Shown: positions 16,423-25,245, counted from the first letter of the stretch. The stretch: DNA of 64,000 nt from Marivita sp041725935 (GCA_041725935.1 JBGRQD010000007.1:186001-250000), one strand, 5' to 3'. Made by a program: numbers and translations. Notes: a model not told the origin generated them from the letters alone.

Positions 16423-17826
16423 ATGTCCCCCAAAACGCTCTATGATAAAATCTGGGATGCCCATGTCGCGCATGAAGCCGACGATGGCACCTGCCTTTTG
16501 TATATCGACCGTCACCTCGTTCACGAGGTGACCAGCCCGCAGGCCTTTGAGGGTCTGCGCATGGCCGGTCGTACGGTGCGCGCGCCGGACAAGACAATTG
16601 CCGTGCCGGATCACAACGTGCCTACGACGCCGGGCCGTGAAGACCCAAAGAACATGACTGTGGACAGCGCCATTCAGGTGGCCGCTCTGGACAAGAATGC
16701 CAAGGATTTCGGCATTCACTATTACCCGGTGTCCGATGTGCGTCAGGGCATCGTGCATATCGTCGGTCCTGAACAGGGCTGGACGCTGCCAGGCATGACG
16801 GTGGTTTGCGGTGACAGCCATACCGCGACCCATGGCGCATTCGGCGCGCTGGCGCACGGGATCGGCACATCCGAGGTCGAGCATGTTCTGGCGACGCAGA
16901 CGCTGATCCAGAAGAAATCCAAGAACATGAAGGTCGAGATCACGGGCAAGCTTGCACCGGGTGTAACCGCCAAGGACATCACCCTGTCGGTGATCGGCAA
17001 GACCGGAACCGCTGGCGGCACCGGCTATGTCATCGAGTATTGCGGCGAAGCGATCCGTGATCTGTCGATGGAAGGCCGGATGACTGTCTGCAACATGGCG
17101 ATCGAAGGTGGTGCCCGCGCTGGACTGATCGCGCCGGACGAAAAGACATTCGAGTATGTCAAAGGTCGCCCGCACGCTCCGAAGGCCGCCCAGTGGGAAG
17201 CCGCACTGGCCTGGTGGAAGACCCTGTTCTCGGACGAGGACGCCCATTGGGACAAGGTGATCACCATCAAGGGCGAAGACATCGCGCCGGTGGTGACATG
17301 GGGCACGTCGCCCGAGGACGTACTGCCGATCACAGCAGACATTCCGTCTGCCGACAGTTTCGAAGGCGGCAAGGTCGGCGCGGCACAACGCTCGTTGGAC
17401 TATATGGGCCTGACTCCGGGTCAAAAGCTTTCGGATATCGAGATCGACACCGTCTTCATCGGCTCCTGCACAAATGGCCGGATCGAGGATTTGCGGGCGG
17501 CCGCCGAAATCCTGAAGGGCAAGAAGATCGCGGTGAAGCGCGCGATGGTCGTGCCTGGTTCGGGACTTGTGCGTGCGCAGGCCGAGGAAGAAGGTCTCGC
17601 GGATATTTTCATCGAGGCCGGGTTTGAATGGCGTCTTGCGGGATGTTCCATGTGCCTTGCCATGAACCCCGATCAGCTTGCCCCGGGCGAGCGTTGCGCG
17701 GCCACGTCGAACCGCAACTTTGAAGGTCGTCAGGGTCGCGGCGGTCGCACACACCTGATGTCTCCCGCAATGGCGGCTGCGGCTGCGATCACTGGTAAAC
17801 TGACTGACGTGCGGGAGATGATGTAA
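16423..17826 (+). CDS. leuC: 3-isopropylmalate dehydratase large subunit
   Basis: Isomerises 2-isopropylmalate to 3-isopropylmalate in leucine biosynthesis, as a heterodimer with LeuD. The 467-aa product carries the three [4Fe-4S]-ligating cysteines: Cys349 in IGSCTNGRIEDLRAAA, and Cys408 and Cys411 in AGCSMCLAMNPDQL. The aconitase-family stretch VCGDSHTATHGAFGALAHGIG is intact. The ATG is preceded by GGGAGAGG. Its stop codon overlaps the leuD start by one base (TAATG), so the subunits are translationally coupled. Confidence 0.98.
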   Translation: MSPKTLYDKIWDAHVAHEADDGTCLLYIDRHLVHEVTSPQAFEGLRMAGRTVRAPDKTIAVPDHNVPTTPGREDPKNMTVDSAIQVAALDKNAKDFGIHYYPVSDVRQGIVHIVGPEQGWTLPGMTVVCGDSHTATHGAFGALAHGIGTSEVEHVLATQTLIQKKSKNMKVEITGKLAPGVTAKDITLSVIGKTGTAGGTGYVIEYCGEAIRDLSMEGRMTVCNMAIEGGARAGLIAPDEKTFEYVKGRPHAPKAAQWEAALAWWKTLFSDEDAHWDKVITIKGEDIAPVVTWGTSPEDVLPITADIPSADSFEGGKVGAAQRSLDYMGLTPGQKLSDIEIDTVFIGSCTNGRIEDLRAAAEILKGKKIAVKRAMVVPGSGLVRAQAEEEGLADIFIEAGFEWRLAGCSMCLAMNPDQLAPGERCAATSNRNFEGRQGRGGRTHLMSPAMAAAAAITGKLTDVREMM

Positions 17827-18431
17827 TGGAAAAATTCGAAAAACTCACCGGGATCGCGGCGCCCATGCCGCTGGTGAATATCGACACTGATATGATCATC
17901 CCCAAGCAGTTCCTGAAGACAATCAAACGGTCGGGTCTGGGTGTGAACCTGTTCGACGAGATGCGTTATGACGATGACGGCAAGGAAATCCCTGAATTCG
18001 TGCTGAACAAGCCGCAATACCGGGAGGCAGAGATCCTCGTTGCTGGGGACAATTTCGGCTGCGGGTCGTCACGCGAACATGCGCCCTGGGCGTTGAAGGA
18101 TTTTGGCATCAAATCCGTGATCTCGACCTCGTTTGCCGACATCTTCTACAACAACTGCTTCAAGAACGGCATTCTGCCCATCGTCCTGCCGCGAGAGGCG
18201 GTCGACGTCCTGATGAAGGATGCCGAGAAGGGGTCGAACGCCCGCATGACGGTCGATCTGGAAAACCAGACCGTGACCAGCTCGGATGGCGACAGCTTTT
18301 CCTTCGAGCTCGACAGCTTCCGCAAGCATTGCCTGATGAACGGGCTGGACGATATCGGTCTGACCATGGAAAAGGCCGCCTCCATCGACAGCTTTGAATC
18401 GCAAGCGGCACAGGCACGTCCCTGGGTCTGA
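17826..18431 (+). CDS. leuD: 3-isopropylmalate dehydratase small subunit
   Basis: Small (swivel-domain) subunit that closes the active site of the LeuCD enzyme. The 201-aa product shows the family motifs NIDTDMIIPKQFLKTIKR at the N-terminus and GDNFGCGSSREHAPWALKDF in the middle, which binds the substrate. It directly follows leuC and is closed by a strong terminator 22 bases after its stop, so leuCD looks like a two-gene transcription unit. Confidence 0.98.
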   Translation: MEKFEKLTGIAAPMPLVNIDTDMIIPKQFLKTIKRSGLGVNLFDEMRYDDDGKEIPEFVLNKPQYREAEILVAGDNFGCGSSREHAPWALKDFGIKSVISTSFADIFYNNCFKNGILPIVLPREAVDVLMKDAEKGSNARMTVDLENQTVTSSDGDSFSFELDSFRKHCLMNGLDDIGLTMEKAASIDSFESQAAQARPWV

Positions 18432-18452
18432 CCATCTTTGATGATGTTGAAC

Positions 18453-18485
18453 AAAGGCCGTCCTTCTGGGCGGCCTTTTGCTTTT
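18453..18485 (+). terminator. Rho-independent terminator after leuD
   Basis: Stem AAAGGCCGTCC / GGGCGGCCTTT (one G-U pair) with a 4-base loop, followed by TTGCTTTT. It ends the leuCD message. Confidence 0.85.
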
Positions 18486-18747
18486 CGGCAGTTCTGCGAG
18501 ACCCTACCAGATGTTGTAGGCTTTTCGCCTTGTGCCATATTTCACGGCCTGTCCTGATGTAAACGCGCACCAGTTTACCGCCAAGTCCAATGATTTCACG
18601 AGGATACCCGCTGACCGGAGTTGAGCGATCCGGTGAACTTGGGCAAAACTGGGGCAAGAATGAGGCAGGCCGTCGCTCCCGGCGGCAGAAATTTGGAACA
18701 AGGTCGCGGCATCGTATCGCGTCCGTCCGGATTGAAGGGAAACCAGA
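18486..18747. other. Noncoding gap between the leuD terminator and the next gene
   Basis: About 260 bases without a convincing gene. Nothing clearly recognisable beyond the ribosome-binding site AAGGGA just before the GTG at 18748. It should hold the promoter of the membrane-protein/EEP pair, but I could not pick -35 and -10 elements with confidence. Confidence 0.5.
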
Positions 18748-19584
18748 GTGGTCAAGCGGATCATCGGATCAGCTGTGCGCGCGCTTTTGATGGCGTTCCT
18801 TGTGGTGATACCGTCACTGGTCTTGCCCGGAACGTCGAGCGACGCGGCCCAGATGGCAGCGCTTGTCGCGCTGGTCGCCGCCGTGGTGACATTCGCGGAG
18901 TACGCCAGTGAGTATCCGACCTTTGTAGAGTTTCGGAATGCGCCACCGTTTAATCGGTTGCGATTTCTCGCGCTGTTCTTTTGCGTTTGGTTCGCGTCAT
19001 TTCTGATGGCCTCTGAAATGCGCGCCCCCGAACTGGCGCCGACACTGCTGGAGAATTTGGCGCAAGACTCGGCTTGGCTTCTGGATTTTCCGTTTTCGCC
19101 GGTCCGATTGATGGCGATCGCGTTTTCCGATCTGCACAATCTGATGGACGTCGTTGCTGTCGTCGAGATTGCCAGTCTGCTGCTTATGGTGTCATCGATC
19201 GCCTTGTGCCTGTTCTGGATTCACGCCCGGTTCATATTCTGGCCGATCCGCAAGATCGCGTTCAACTTCTGGATCAACCTTCCCCTGTTCGATCCGACAT
19301 CCGGTCGGGACGTTCTGTTCAGGCTGAAAAGGGATGCGCATTTTAACCTCGCGTTAGGGTTTTTGCTGCCATTCCTGATCCCGGCCTTGCTGCGGATGTG
19401 GATCGGCACGTTCGATGCGTCGATGCTGGCAATGCCGGAGATCCTGATCTGGGTGCTGTGCGCGTGGGCTTTCTTGCCATTGACCTTGATGATGCGAGGG
19501 ATCGCCCTGTTCCGGGTGGCCGCACTGATCGAAGAGAAACGTCGACGCGCCTATGCGCAGGAAGACGAACTGCAACTGGTCTGA
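18748..19584 (+). CDS. Polytopic membrane protein of unknown function
   Basis: 278-aa integral membrane protein with about six hydrophobic segments (roughly residues 8-28, 33-50, 70-90, 140-165, 203-225 and 230-255). A loop between the fourth and fifth contains FWINLPLFDPTSGRDVLFRL, and the C-terminal tail is charged (EEKRRRAYAQEDELQ). GTG start supported by AAGGGA. I do not recognise a named family. Its stop codon overlaps the reading frame of the following exonuclease-like protein, so the two are probably cotranscribed and coupled. It lies between leuD and leuB without an evident link to leucine synthesis. Confidence 0.75.
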   Translation: MVKRIIGSAVRALLMAFLVVIPSLVLPGTSSDAAQMAALVALVAAVVTFAEYASEYPTFVEFRNAPPFNRLRFLALFFCVWFASFLMASEMRAPELAPTLLENLAQDSAWLLDFPFSPVRLMAIAFSDLHNLMDVVAVVEIASLLLMVSSIALCLFWIHARFIFWPIRKIAFNFWINLPLFDPTSGRDVLFRLKRDAHFNLALGFLLPFLIPALLRMWIGTFDASMLAMPEILIWVLCAWAFLPLTLMMRGIALFRVAALIEEKRRRAYAQEDELQLV

Positions 19585-20549
19585 TCTCCGCCTGTCTCGC
19601 GGTGTGGATGTCGGCCGCTTGCGCGATGGCGCAAGACCTGCGTGTCGCCTTGTGGCATGTGCCGCTGATGCGCGATGGACCGGGATTGCTGTTGCGGGAT
19701 CTGGTCAGGCAAGACGCCGGTGTTGTTTCTGTGGCGAAGGCGTTGTCCGCTGCGGATGCCGACATCATCGTTCTGACGCGGTTCGACTATGACGCGACAG
19801 GCGCAACCCTTCGCGCCTTTGCCGACCTCGTTGATGGCGGCCATACGTTTGTACAGCCGCTGAGGTCCAACGCCGGAATTCCCACCATGTTCGACATGGA
19901 TGGCGATGGTCGTCTGGGCGAGGCCGAGGATGCACAGGCCTTTGGCCGGTTTCCTGGGCAGGAGGCGTTGGCCATCCTGTCCCGATTTCCGATTGACTCA
20001 GAAGCGCTGCGATCCTTCAACGACATCCTCTGGCGCGACCTTCCGGGTACGCTGGTGACAGGGGGCGATATCGGTCTGGACGTCCAACGTCTGTCCAGCG
20101 GGGGGCATTGGATCGTGCCGGTGATCCTGCCTGACACGGAGACCGGCATATCTGTTTCGCTGCTGATCGGGCATGCGGGGCCACCGGTTTTCGATGGCCC
20201 CGAGGATCGCAACGGACGACGCAATCGCGATGAGCTGCGCCTGTGGGAGCAGATCATCAACGACGAAACCGGGCCATTCGTGTTCATGGCCAATACCAAT
20301 CTCGACCCGGATCGCGGCGATGGCTACCGCGACGCGATGCGGCAGTTTCTTTTGAATCCGCGGATCACCGATCCGCTGCCCGACCAAATCACCGCGCATT
20401 GGGACAGGCCCGGTCCGATGCGCGTGTCCTATGTCCTGCCCTCGCCCGATTTCGAGATCAAGGCAGCGCAGGTCTGGCCCGTGCTCTCTGACCAGCAGCA
20501 TAGCCTGATTACCGTCGACTTGAAGCGGCAGGATGCGGCGTTGCCTTGA
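19581..20549 (+). CDS. Endonuclease/exonuclease/phosphatase (EEP) fold protein, probably exported; start unresolved
   Basis: The product resembles periplasmic EEP-fold proteins of Rhodobacterales. Motifs are ALSAADADIIVLTRFDYD, the DMDGDGRLGEAEDAQAFGRF segment, ILSRFPI, FVFMANTNLDPDRGDGYR (the fold's Asn/Asp metal region) and a C-terminal SDQQHSLITVDL with the catalytic-type His. An export signal (LISACLAVWMSAACAMAQ) lies at the beginning, but no good start codon precedes it: options are CTG 19581 overlapping the previous stop as CTGA, GTG 19602 or ATG 19608. An ATG at 19553 with a basic N-terminus (MRRKTNCNW) is in another frame. Substrate is unknown. The coordinates use the CTG. Confidence 0.72.
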   Translation: MISACLAVWMSAACAMAQDLRVALWHVPLMRDGPGLLLRDLVRQDAGVVSVAKALSAADADIIVLTRFDYDATGATLRAFADLVDGGHTFVQPLRSNAGIPTMFDMDGDGRLGEAEDAQAFGRFPGQEALAILSRFPIDSEALRSFNDILWRDLPGTLVTGGDIGLDVQRLSSGGHWIVPVILPDTETGISVSLLIGHAGPPVFDGPEDRNGRRNRDELRLWEQIINDETGPFVFMANTNLDPDRGDGYRDAMRQFLLNPRITDPLPDQITAHWDRPGPMRVSYVLPSPDFEIKAAQVWPVLSDQQHSLITVDLKRQDAALP

Positions 20550-20603
20550 CCCTTTGCGCTTGCGGGTCTACGCGATGACCAACCCTGTTGATCAAAGGAA
20601 CCC

Positions 20604-21713
20604 ATGATGAGCAACGCTTCGCTTTTGATTTTGCCCGGTGACGGGATTGGCCCTGAAGTTATGGCCGAGGTGCGCAAGGTCATTGACTGGTACGGTGCCA
20701 AGCGCGACCTGTCGTTTGACGTGAGCGAAGACCTTGTGGGCGGTGCAGCCTATGACAAGCATGGCACCCCGCTGCACGATGATACCATGGCCAAGGCTCA
20801 GGAGGTCGATGCCGTTCTTCTGGGCGCCGTCGGTGGACCCAAATACGACAGTCTCGATTTCAGCGTGAAACCGGAACGCGGCCTGCTGCGTCTGCGCAAG
20901 GAGATGGACCTCTTTGCCAACCTGCGCCCCGCGCAGTGTTTCGATGCGCTTGCGGATTTCTCTTCGCTCAAGAAAGAGGTGGTTGCGGGGCTCGATATCA
21001 TGATCGTGCGCGAACTGACCTCGGGCATCTATTTCGGCGAACCGCGCGGCATTTTCGAAGAAGGCAACGAGCGCGTCGGCATCAATACCCAGCGCTACAC
21101 CGAGTCCGAGATTGACCGTGTGGCGCGGTCGGCGTTCGAACTGGCGCGTCGTCGCGGCAACAAGGTCTGCTCGATGGAGAAGGCCAACGTGATGGAATCC
21201 GGCATCCTGTGGCGCGAAGTCGTGCAAAAGGTCCATGATGAGGATTACCCGGACGTCGAGCTGTCGCATATGTATGCTGACGCGGGTGCGATGCAGCTCT
21301 GCCGCTGGCCCAAGCAGTTCGATGTGATCGTGACCGACAACCTGTTCGGTGACCTTCTGTCTGATGCGGCGGCAATGCTGACCGGAAGCCTTGGAATGCT
21401 GCCCTCGGCCAGTCTGGGTCAGCCCATGGCCAATGGTCGTCCGAAAGCGCTCTACGAGCCCGTCCACGGCTCCGCGCCCGACATCGCGGGTCAGGGCAAG
21501 GCAAACCCGATCGCCTGTATCCTCAGCTTTGCCATGGCGCTGCGGTACTCCTTCGATCAGGGCGACGAAGCGGCACGGCTTGAATCGGCGATCGAGACGG
21601 TTCTTGCCAACGGCGCCCGAACAGCCGACCTGATGGGCCCGGAAGACGGCACCCCCCTGTCGACCACTGAGATGGGCGATGCCATCATCGCTGCACTGGA
21701 CGCGAGCCTGTAA
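20604..21713 (+). CDS. leuB: 3-isopropylmalate dehydrogenase
   Basis: NAD-dependent oxidative decarboxylation of 3-isopropylmalate, the third dedicated step of leucine synthesis. At 369 aa it has the usual length. Motifs: LLILPGDGIGPEVMAEV at the N-terminus, LGAVGGPKYD, the substrate-binding LRLRKEMDLFANLRP, the catalytic RELTSGIYFGEPRG, and the metal/NAD region VTDNLFGDLLSDAAAMLTGS with HGSAPDIAGQGKANP. AAAGGA lies 4 bases before the first ATG and 7 before the second (20607), so either may be used. Separated from leuCD by two unrelated genes. Confidence 0.98.
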   Translation: MMSNASLLILPGDGIGPEVMAEVRKVIDWYGAKRDLSFDVSEDLVGGAAYDKHGTPLHDDTMAKAQEVDAVLLGAVGGPKYDSLDFSVKPERGLLRLRKEMDLFANLRPAQCFDALADFSSLKKEVVAGLDIMIVRELTSGIYFGEPRGIFEEGNERVGINTQRYTESEIDRVARSAFELARRRGNKVCSMEKANVMESGILWREVVQKVHDEDYPDVELSHMYADAGAMQLCRWPKQFDVIVTDNLFGDLLSDAAAMLTGSLGMLPSASLGQPMANGRPKALYEPVHGSAPDIAGQGKANPIACILSFAMALRYSFDQGDEAARLESAIETVLANGARTADLMGPEDGTPLSTTEMGDAIIAALDASL

Positions 21714-21733
21714 ACGCCAGAAAGGGGCCAGCC

Positions 21734-22714
21734 ATGTCTTCGAATGTCAAAGGCGCTGTGCTGGCCCTGATTTCTTTCGGTCTTTTTGCAACTCATGATG
21801 TGTTCATCAAGATATTGGGCGCGACCTACTCCCCTATTCAGATCGTCTTTTTCAGTGTGTTGCTGAGCTTTCCTCTTGCCACAATCATGCTGATGCGGGA
21901 TGCGAAGCCAGCGACCCTAGTCCCGGTGCATCCTTGGTGGATGGCGGTACGGACCATTGGCGTGGTGGTCACCGGGTATTCTGCGTTCTACGCTTTCTCT
22001 GCGCTGCCCTTGACGCAAACTTATGCGATCCTCTTTGCCACGCCGCTTCTGATCACCGTCCTGTCCATTCCGATCCTTGGAGAAACCGTGCGCTGGCAAC
22101 GTTGGATGGCCGTGATCGTCGGTTTGCTGGGCGTGTTGGTCGTTCTGCGGCCGGGATCGACCGAACTGACTCTTGGGCATGGGGCGGCGGTCCTCGCCTC
22201 GTTCAGCGGGGCGTTCGCGTCGATCGTGGTGCGCAAGATCGGCGCCGAAGAGCGCACCGTGGTGATGTTGCTTTATCCAATGGTGGGCAATTTCGTGGTC
22301 ATGGGGGTGGGGCTTGCCTTTGTCTACAAGCCCATGCCGATCGAGGATCTTGGCATGCTCGCGATCATTTCCGTGATGGCGTGGATTGCAGGGCGGATCA
22401 TCATCTCGGCCTATCGGACCGGCGAGGCGGCGATTGTCGCTCCGATGCAGTATTCGCAAATCCTCTGGGCAACCGTCTTTGGGTTTTTGTTCTTTGGTGA
22501 GACAACAGACTTTTATACCGCTCTCGGGGCCGCGATCATCATCGCATCTGGCCTCTTCATCGTGTTCCGCGAAAGCCGAGCCGGGGCGTCCAAGCACATG
22601 CCCGTTCTGCGCACCCGCAGCCGGATCGCAACCCCTTCCACTCTGCGTCTGAGTGGCTGGATGGGCTCCTCAAGAAACGGCGACCGAGAGACAGGACCTG
22701 ATACCGAAAAATGA
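21734..22714 (+). CDS. DMT superfamily transporter (EamA family)
   Basis: 326-aa inner-membrane protein with two EamA repeats of about five hydrophobic helices each (residues about 1-140 and 150-280). Characteristic stretches are ALPLTQTYAILFATPLLIT at the end of the first repeat and GEAAIVAPMQYSQILWATVF in the second. A hydrophilic tail of about 40 residues (RTRSRIATPSTLRLSGWM onward) is longer than usual for the family. AAAGGGG precedes the ATG. Gap to leuB is only 20 bases, so it may be read through from leuB. Such transporters move small metabolites; no substrate is inferred. Confidence 0.9.
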   Translation: MSSNVKGAVLALISFGLFATHDVFIKILGATYSPIQIVFFSVLLSFPLATIMLMRDAKPATLVPVHPWWMAVRTIGVVVTGYSAFYAFSALPLTQTYAILFATPLLITVLSIPILGETVRWQRWMAVIVGLLGVLVVLRPGSTELTLGHGAAVLASFSGAFASIVVRKIGAEERTVVMLLYPMVGNFVVMGVGLAFVYKPMPIEDLGMLAIISVMAWIAGRIIISAYRTGEAAIVAPMQYSQILWATVFGFLFFGETTDFYTALGAAIIIASGLFIVFRESRAGASKHMPVLRTRSRIATPSTLRLSGWMGSSRNGDRETGPDTEK

Positions 22715-22759
22715 TGCGGTAATCTGCGCGAGAATGCGTGCCGTGAATGAAATCAACCC

Positions 22760-22788
22760 TTGTCAAATCCGTGCATGGGCAGTAGGTC
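22760..22788 (+). promoter_or_regulatory. Possible promoter of tRNA-Pro
   Basis: TTGTCA (22760-22765) and TAGGTC (22783-22788) are 17 bases apart and end 12 bases before the mature tRNA. The -35 is good, the -10 weak. A CCGTGCA sequence is repeated at 22769 and 22790. Confidence 0.35.
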
Positions 22789-22800
22789 CCCGTGCACGGT

Positions 22801-22877
22801 CGGGCTGTAGCGCAGCCTGGTAGCGCACCTGCTTCGGGAGCAGGGGGTCGGAGGTTCGAATCCTCTCAGCCCGACCA
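22801..22877 (+). tRNA. tRNA-Pro (anticodon CGG)
   Basis: Full cloverleaf of 77 bases with encoded CCA. Acceptor stem CGGGCTG/CAGCCCG, D stem GCGC/GCGC, anticodon stem CCTGC/GCAGG around loop TTCGGGA (anticodon CGG at 22835-22837), T arm GGAGG-TTCGAAT-CCTCT with one G-T pair. Reads CCG codons, which suit a G+C-rich genome. Confidence 0.97.
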
Positions 22878-22897
22878 GTATTCAAAACATATCCAGA

Positions 22898-23920
22898 TTA
22901 GACGGTTTTTGCCGCCTGTAGCCCGCCCGCCGCAAAGGCTGGCACAAACGCCCCCAGTTCCAGCGCTTTTTCAGGGTTTGACGCATTGCCGTCCAGCGCG
23001 CGGCGTTTGACGCCCTGCAGGATCGACGCCATGCGAAAATAGGTGAAGGCAAGGTAGAACCCGAACCGGTCGATGCCGGACAGGCCCATGCGCTGGCAAT
23101 AGCCGTCGATGAAGGCCGGGTCCTCGGGAATGCCCAATGGCGCGCGGTCTACACCGGCAAGTCCACGGCCCGCATCGCCCGTGGGCAGGCCCCATTGCAT
23201 GATGACGGCCGCAAGATCGGCAAAGGGATGGCCGAGTGTCGAAAGCTCCCAATCCAGAACCGCAACGCAGGCCGGGCGATCCGAGGCAAACATCAGGTTG
23301 TCGATGCGGTAGTCGCCATGAACCAGCGTCACGCGCCCATCATCCTCGGGTAGATTGCGCTGCAGCCAGTCGATCAGCGCATCCATGTCCGGGATCGGGC
23401 CGGTTTCCGTGGCGCGGTATTGCTTGGTCCAGCGGTCGATCTGGCGTTGGTAGTAGCTGCCCTGTGGGCCGTAATCGTTCAGCCCGGTTGCGGTTAGGTC
23501 GACTGAATGGATCGCAGCCAGCACACGGTTCATGTCGTCGTAGACTGCGCGGCGATCCTCAGGGTTGAGGCCCGGCAAGCGCGGATCGACAAAGGTGCGG
23601 CCCGGCATATGATCCATCACGTAGAACATCGACCCGATCACGGCTTCGTCCTCGCAAAGCGCGTGCATCCGGGCAACAGGCACATCTGTTCTCGCCAGCG
23701 CGCGCTGCACCCGGAATTCGCGGTCGACCGCATGAGCCGATTTCAAAAGCTGACCGGGAGGCTTGCGTCGCAGAACATAGGCACCCGTTGCAGTGGTCAG
23801 CTTGAAGGTCGGGTTTGACTGACCGGTGGCGAATTTCTCGACCGTGATCGGCCCGCGAAAGCCGGGCACATGTGCTGCCATCCAAGCCTCGACAGCCGCC
23901 GGATCGAAAACCGCGCTCAT
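22898..23920 (-). CDS. Phosphotransferase (APH-like kinase) paired with an acyl-CoA dehydrogenase, ACAD10/11 type
   Basis: 340-aa aminoglycoside-phosphotransferase-fold protein. The ATP-binding part starts with KFATGQSNPTFKLTT and VLRRKPPGQLL; the catalytic loop is LVHGDYRIDNLMF and the metal-binding segment VLDWELSTLGHP. Proteins of this branch are the bacterial counterparts of the kinase domain of ACAD10/ACAD11, and their Pseudomonas relative LvaA phosphorylates 4-hydroxyacyl-CoA during levulinate breakdown. It follows the acyl-CoA dehydrogenase gene with a 4-base ATGA overlap, matching that system. A role in hydroxy-fatty-acid breakdown is inferred; antibiotic resistance is unlikely. Confidence 0.88.
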   Translation of the reverse strand: MSAVFDPAAVEAWMAAHVPGFRGPITVEKFATGQSNPTFKLTTATGAYVLRRKPPGQLLKSAHAVDREFRVQRALARTDVPVARMHALCEDEAVIGSMFYVMDHMPGRTFVDPRLPGLNPEDRRAVYDDMNRVLAAIHSVDLTATGLNDYGPQGSYYQRQIDRWTKQYRATETGPIPDMDALIDWLQRNLPEDDGRVTLVHGDYRIDNLMFASDRPACVAVLDWELSTLGHPFADLAAVIMQWGLPTGDAGRGLAGVDRAPLGIPEDPAFIDGYCQRMGLSGIDRFGFYLAFTYFRMASILQGVKRRALDGNASNPEKALELGAFVPAFAAGGLQAAKTV

Positions 23921-25146
23921 CCGTTTGTGTATTTGCGCAACTCGGCGCGGGCGACCTGGCGGCGATGGACGGCATCAGGGCCATCGGCGAACCGAAGCGT
24001 GCGCAGATGGGTCCACATCCGCCAGAGCGGCGTGTCTTGGCTGATCCCTGTGCCGCCGTAAAGCTGCATGGCTTCGTCAACGACCTTGAGCGACATGAGA
24101 GGTGCGATGACCTTGATCTGGCTGATCCATGGCTGAGCTGCACGGGTGCCCTGTGTGTCCATCATCCACGCGGCCTTGAGGCACAAAAGACGCGCCTGTT
24201 CGATCTCCATCCGCGCATTCGCGATGATGTCGTAATTGGCGCCCAGCTCGACCAGCGGTTTGCCGAACGCCTCGCGGTGCAGACCGCGCAGGCACATCAG
24301 TTCGAGCGCCTTTTCGGCGAGGCCGATAGAGCGCATGCAATGGTGAATACGTCCCGGGCCAAGACGCCCTTGTGCCACTTCAAAGCCTCGCCTTTCGCCC
24401 AGCACCACATTGCGAGCAGGGATACGGACATTTGTGAAGCGGATATGCATGTGGCCATGCGGGGCGTCGTCCTGACCAAAGACATGCATCGGGCGCAGCA
24501 CGTCGATGCCGGGTGTATCGGCATCCATGACGAACATCGTGTGACGGCTGTGCTTGGCTGCGTCCGGATCAGAGCAGGCCATGAGGATATAAAGCTGGCA
24601 GCGCGGGTCACCGGCACCGGAGATCCAGTATTTCTCGCCGTTCAAAACCCAGTCATCGCCGTCTTTCTTCGCTTCGAACGCCAGCTGCGCTGCGTCGGAC
24701 GAGGCGACATCCGGTTCGGTCATGACATAGGCCGATCTGATCTCGCCGTTCAGCAACCGCGAGAGCCAGCGCTCCTTCATCCACTCCGCGCCGTAGCGTT
24801 CCAGCACTTCCATGTTGCCGGTGTCCGGCGCAGAGCAGTTGAACACTTCGGCCGCGAGATGCACTTTACCCATCTCTTCGGCAAGATAGGCATATTCGAC
24901 AGTGCTCAGGCCATGGCCCTTGTCGCTGTCGGTCAGCCAGAAATTCCACAGGCCGCGCTCGCGGGCTTTGGCCTTGAGCCCGTCAAGGATGTCGAGTTGG
25001 CGGTCTGTGTGCTGAAAGCGGTCGCCCGAAGGGTGTTTGCCGACCTCTGCATGGAACTCCACATCCAGCGGCGCGATCTCGGTTTCGACCATGTCGCGCA
25101 CCTGTTCGACAAGCGCGCGCACGCGATCCGACATTCCCAAATCCAT
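23917..25146 (-). CDS. Acyl-CoA dehydrogenase family protein, ACAD10/11-like
   Basis: 409-aa flavoprotein with the acyl-CoA dehydrogenase fold. Visible are the FAD/substrate segments SAYVMTEPDVASSDAAQLAF and WVLNGEKYWISGAGDPRC, the helical C-terminal half with LGPGRIHHCMRSIGLAEKAL, and the terminal MQLYGGTGISQDTPLWRM close to the active site. The gene overlaps the downstream kinase-like gene by four bases. In human ACAD10/11 the same two domains are fused; in bacteria they form an operon acting on 4-hydroxyacyl-CoA intermediates (phosphorylation then elimination). It lies downstream of gyrB behind a terminator and is probably an independent unit. Confidence 0.9.
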   Translation of the reverse strand: MDLGMSDRVRALVEQVRDMVETEIAPLDVEFHAEVGKHPSGDRFQHTDRQLDILDGLKAKARERGLWNFWLTDSDKGHGLSTVEYAYLAEEMGKVHLAAEVFNCSAPDTGNMEVLERYGAEWMKERWLSRLLNGEIRSAYVMTEPDVASSDAAQLAFEAKKDGDDWVLNGEKYWISGAGDPRCQLYILMACSDPDAAKHSRHTMFVMDADTPGIDVLRPMHVFGQDDAPHGHMHIRFTNVRIPARNVVLGERRGFEVAQGRLGPGRIHHCMRSIGLAEKALELMCLRGLHREAFGKPLVELGANYDIIANARMEIEQARLLCLKAAWMMDTQGTRAAQPWISQIKVIAPLMSLKVVDEAMQLYGGTGISQDTPLWRMWTHLRTLRFADGPDAVHRRQVARAELRKYTNG

Positions 25147-25245
25147 GAGTCCGTGTCCTCCCTCGACTGCTCGTGCCGTGATCGTAAGGGCAGTTACCTT
25201 AGACGACCAGATCCGAACCGCGCTTGCTTTTCGCTTCTCTGGTTC

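Noticed and set aside
16357..17754. Long minus-strand open frame opposite leuC
   Set aside because: leuC is certain on the plus strand with all catalytic cysteines; the opposite frame is a composition artefact.
22898..23920. Aminoglycoside resistance gene
   Set aside because: The fold is shared, but overlap with an acyl-CoA dehydrogenase gene and the ACAD10/11-like sequence point to metabolism, not resistance.
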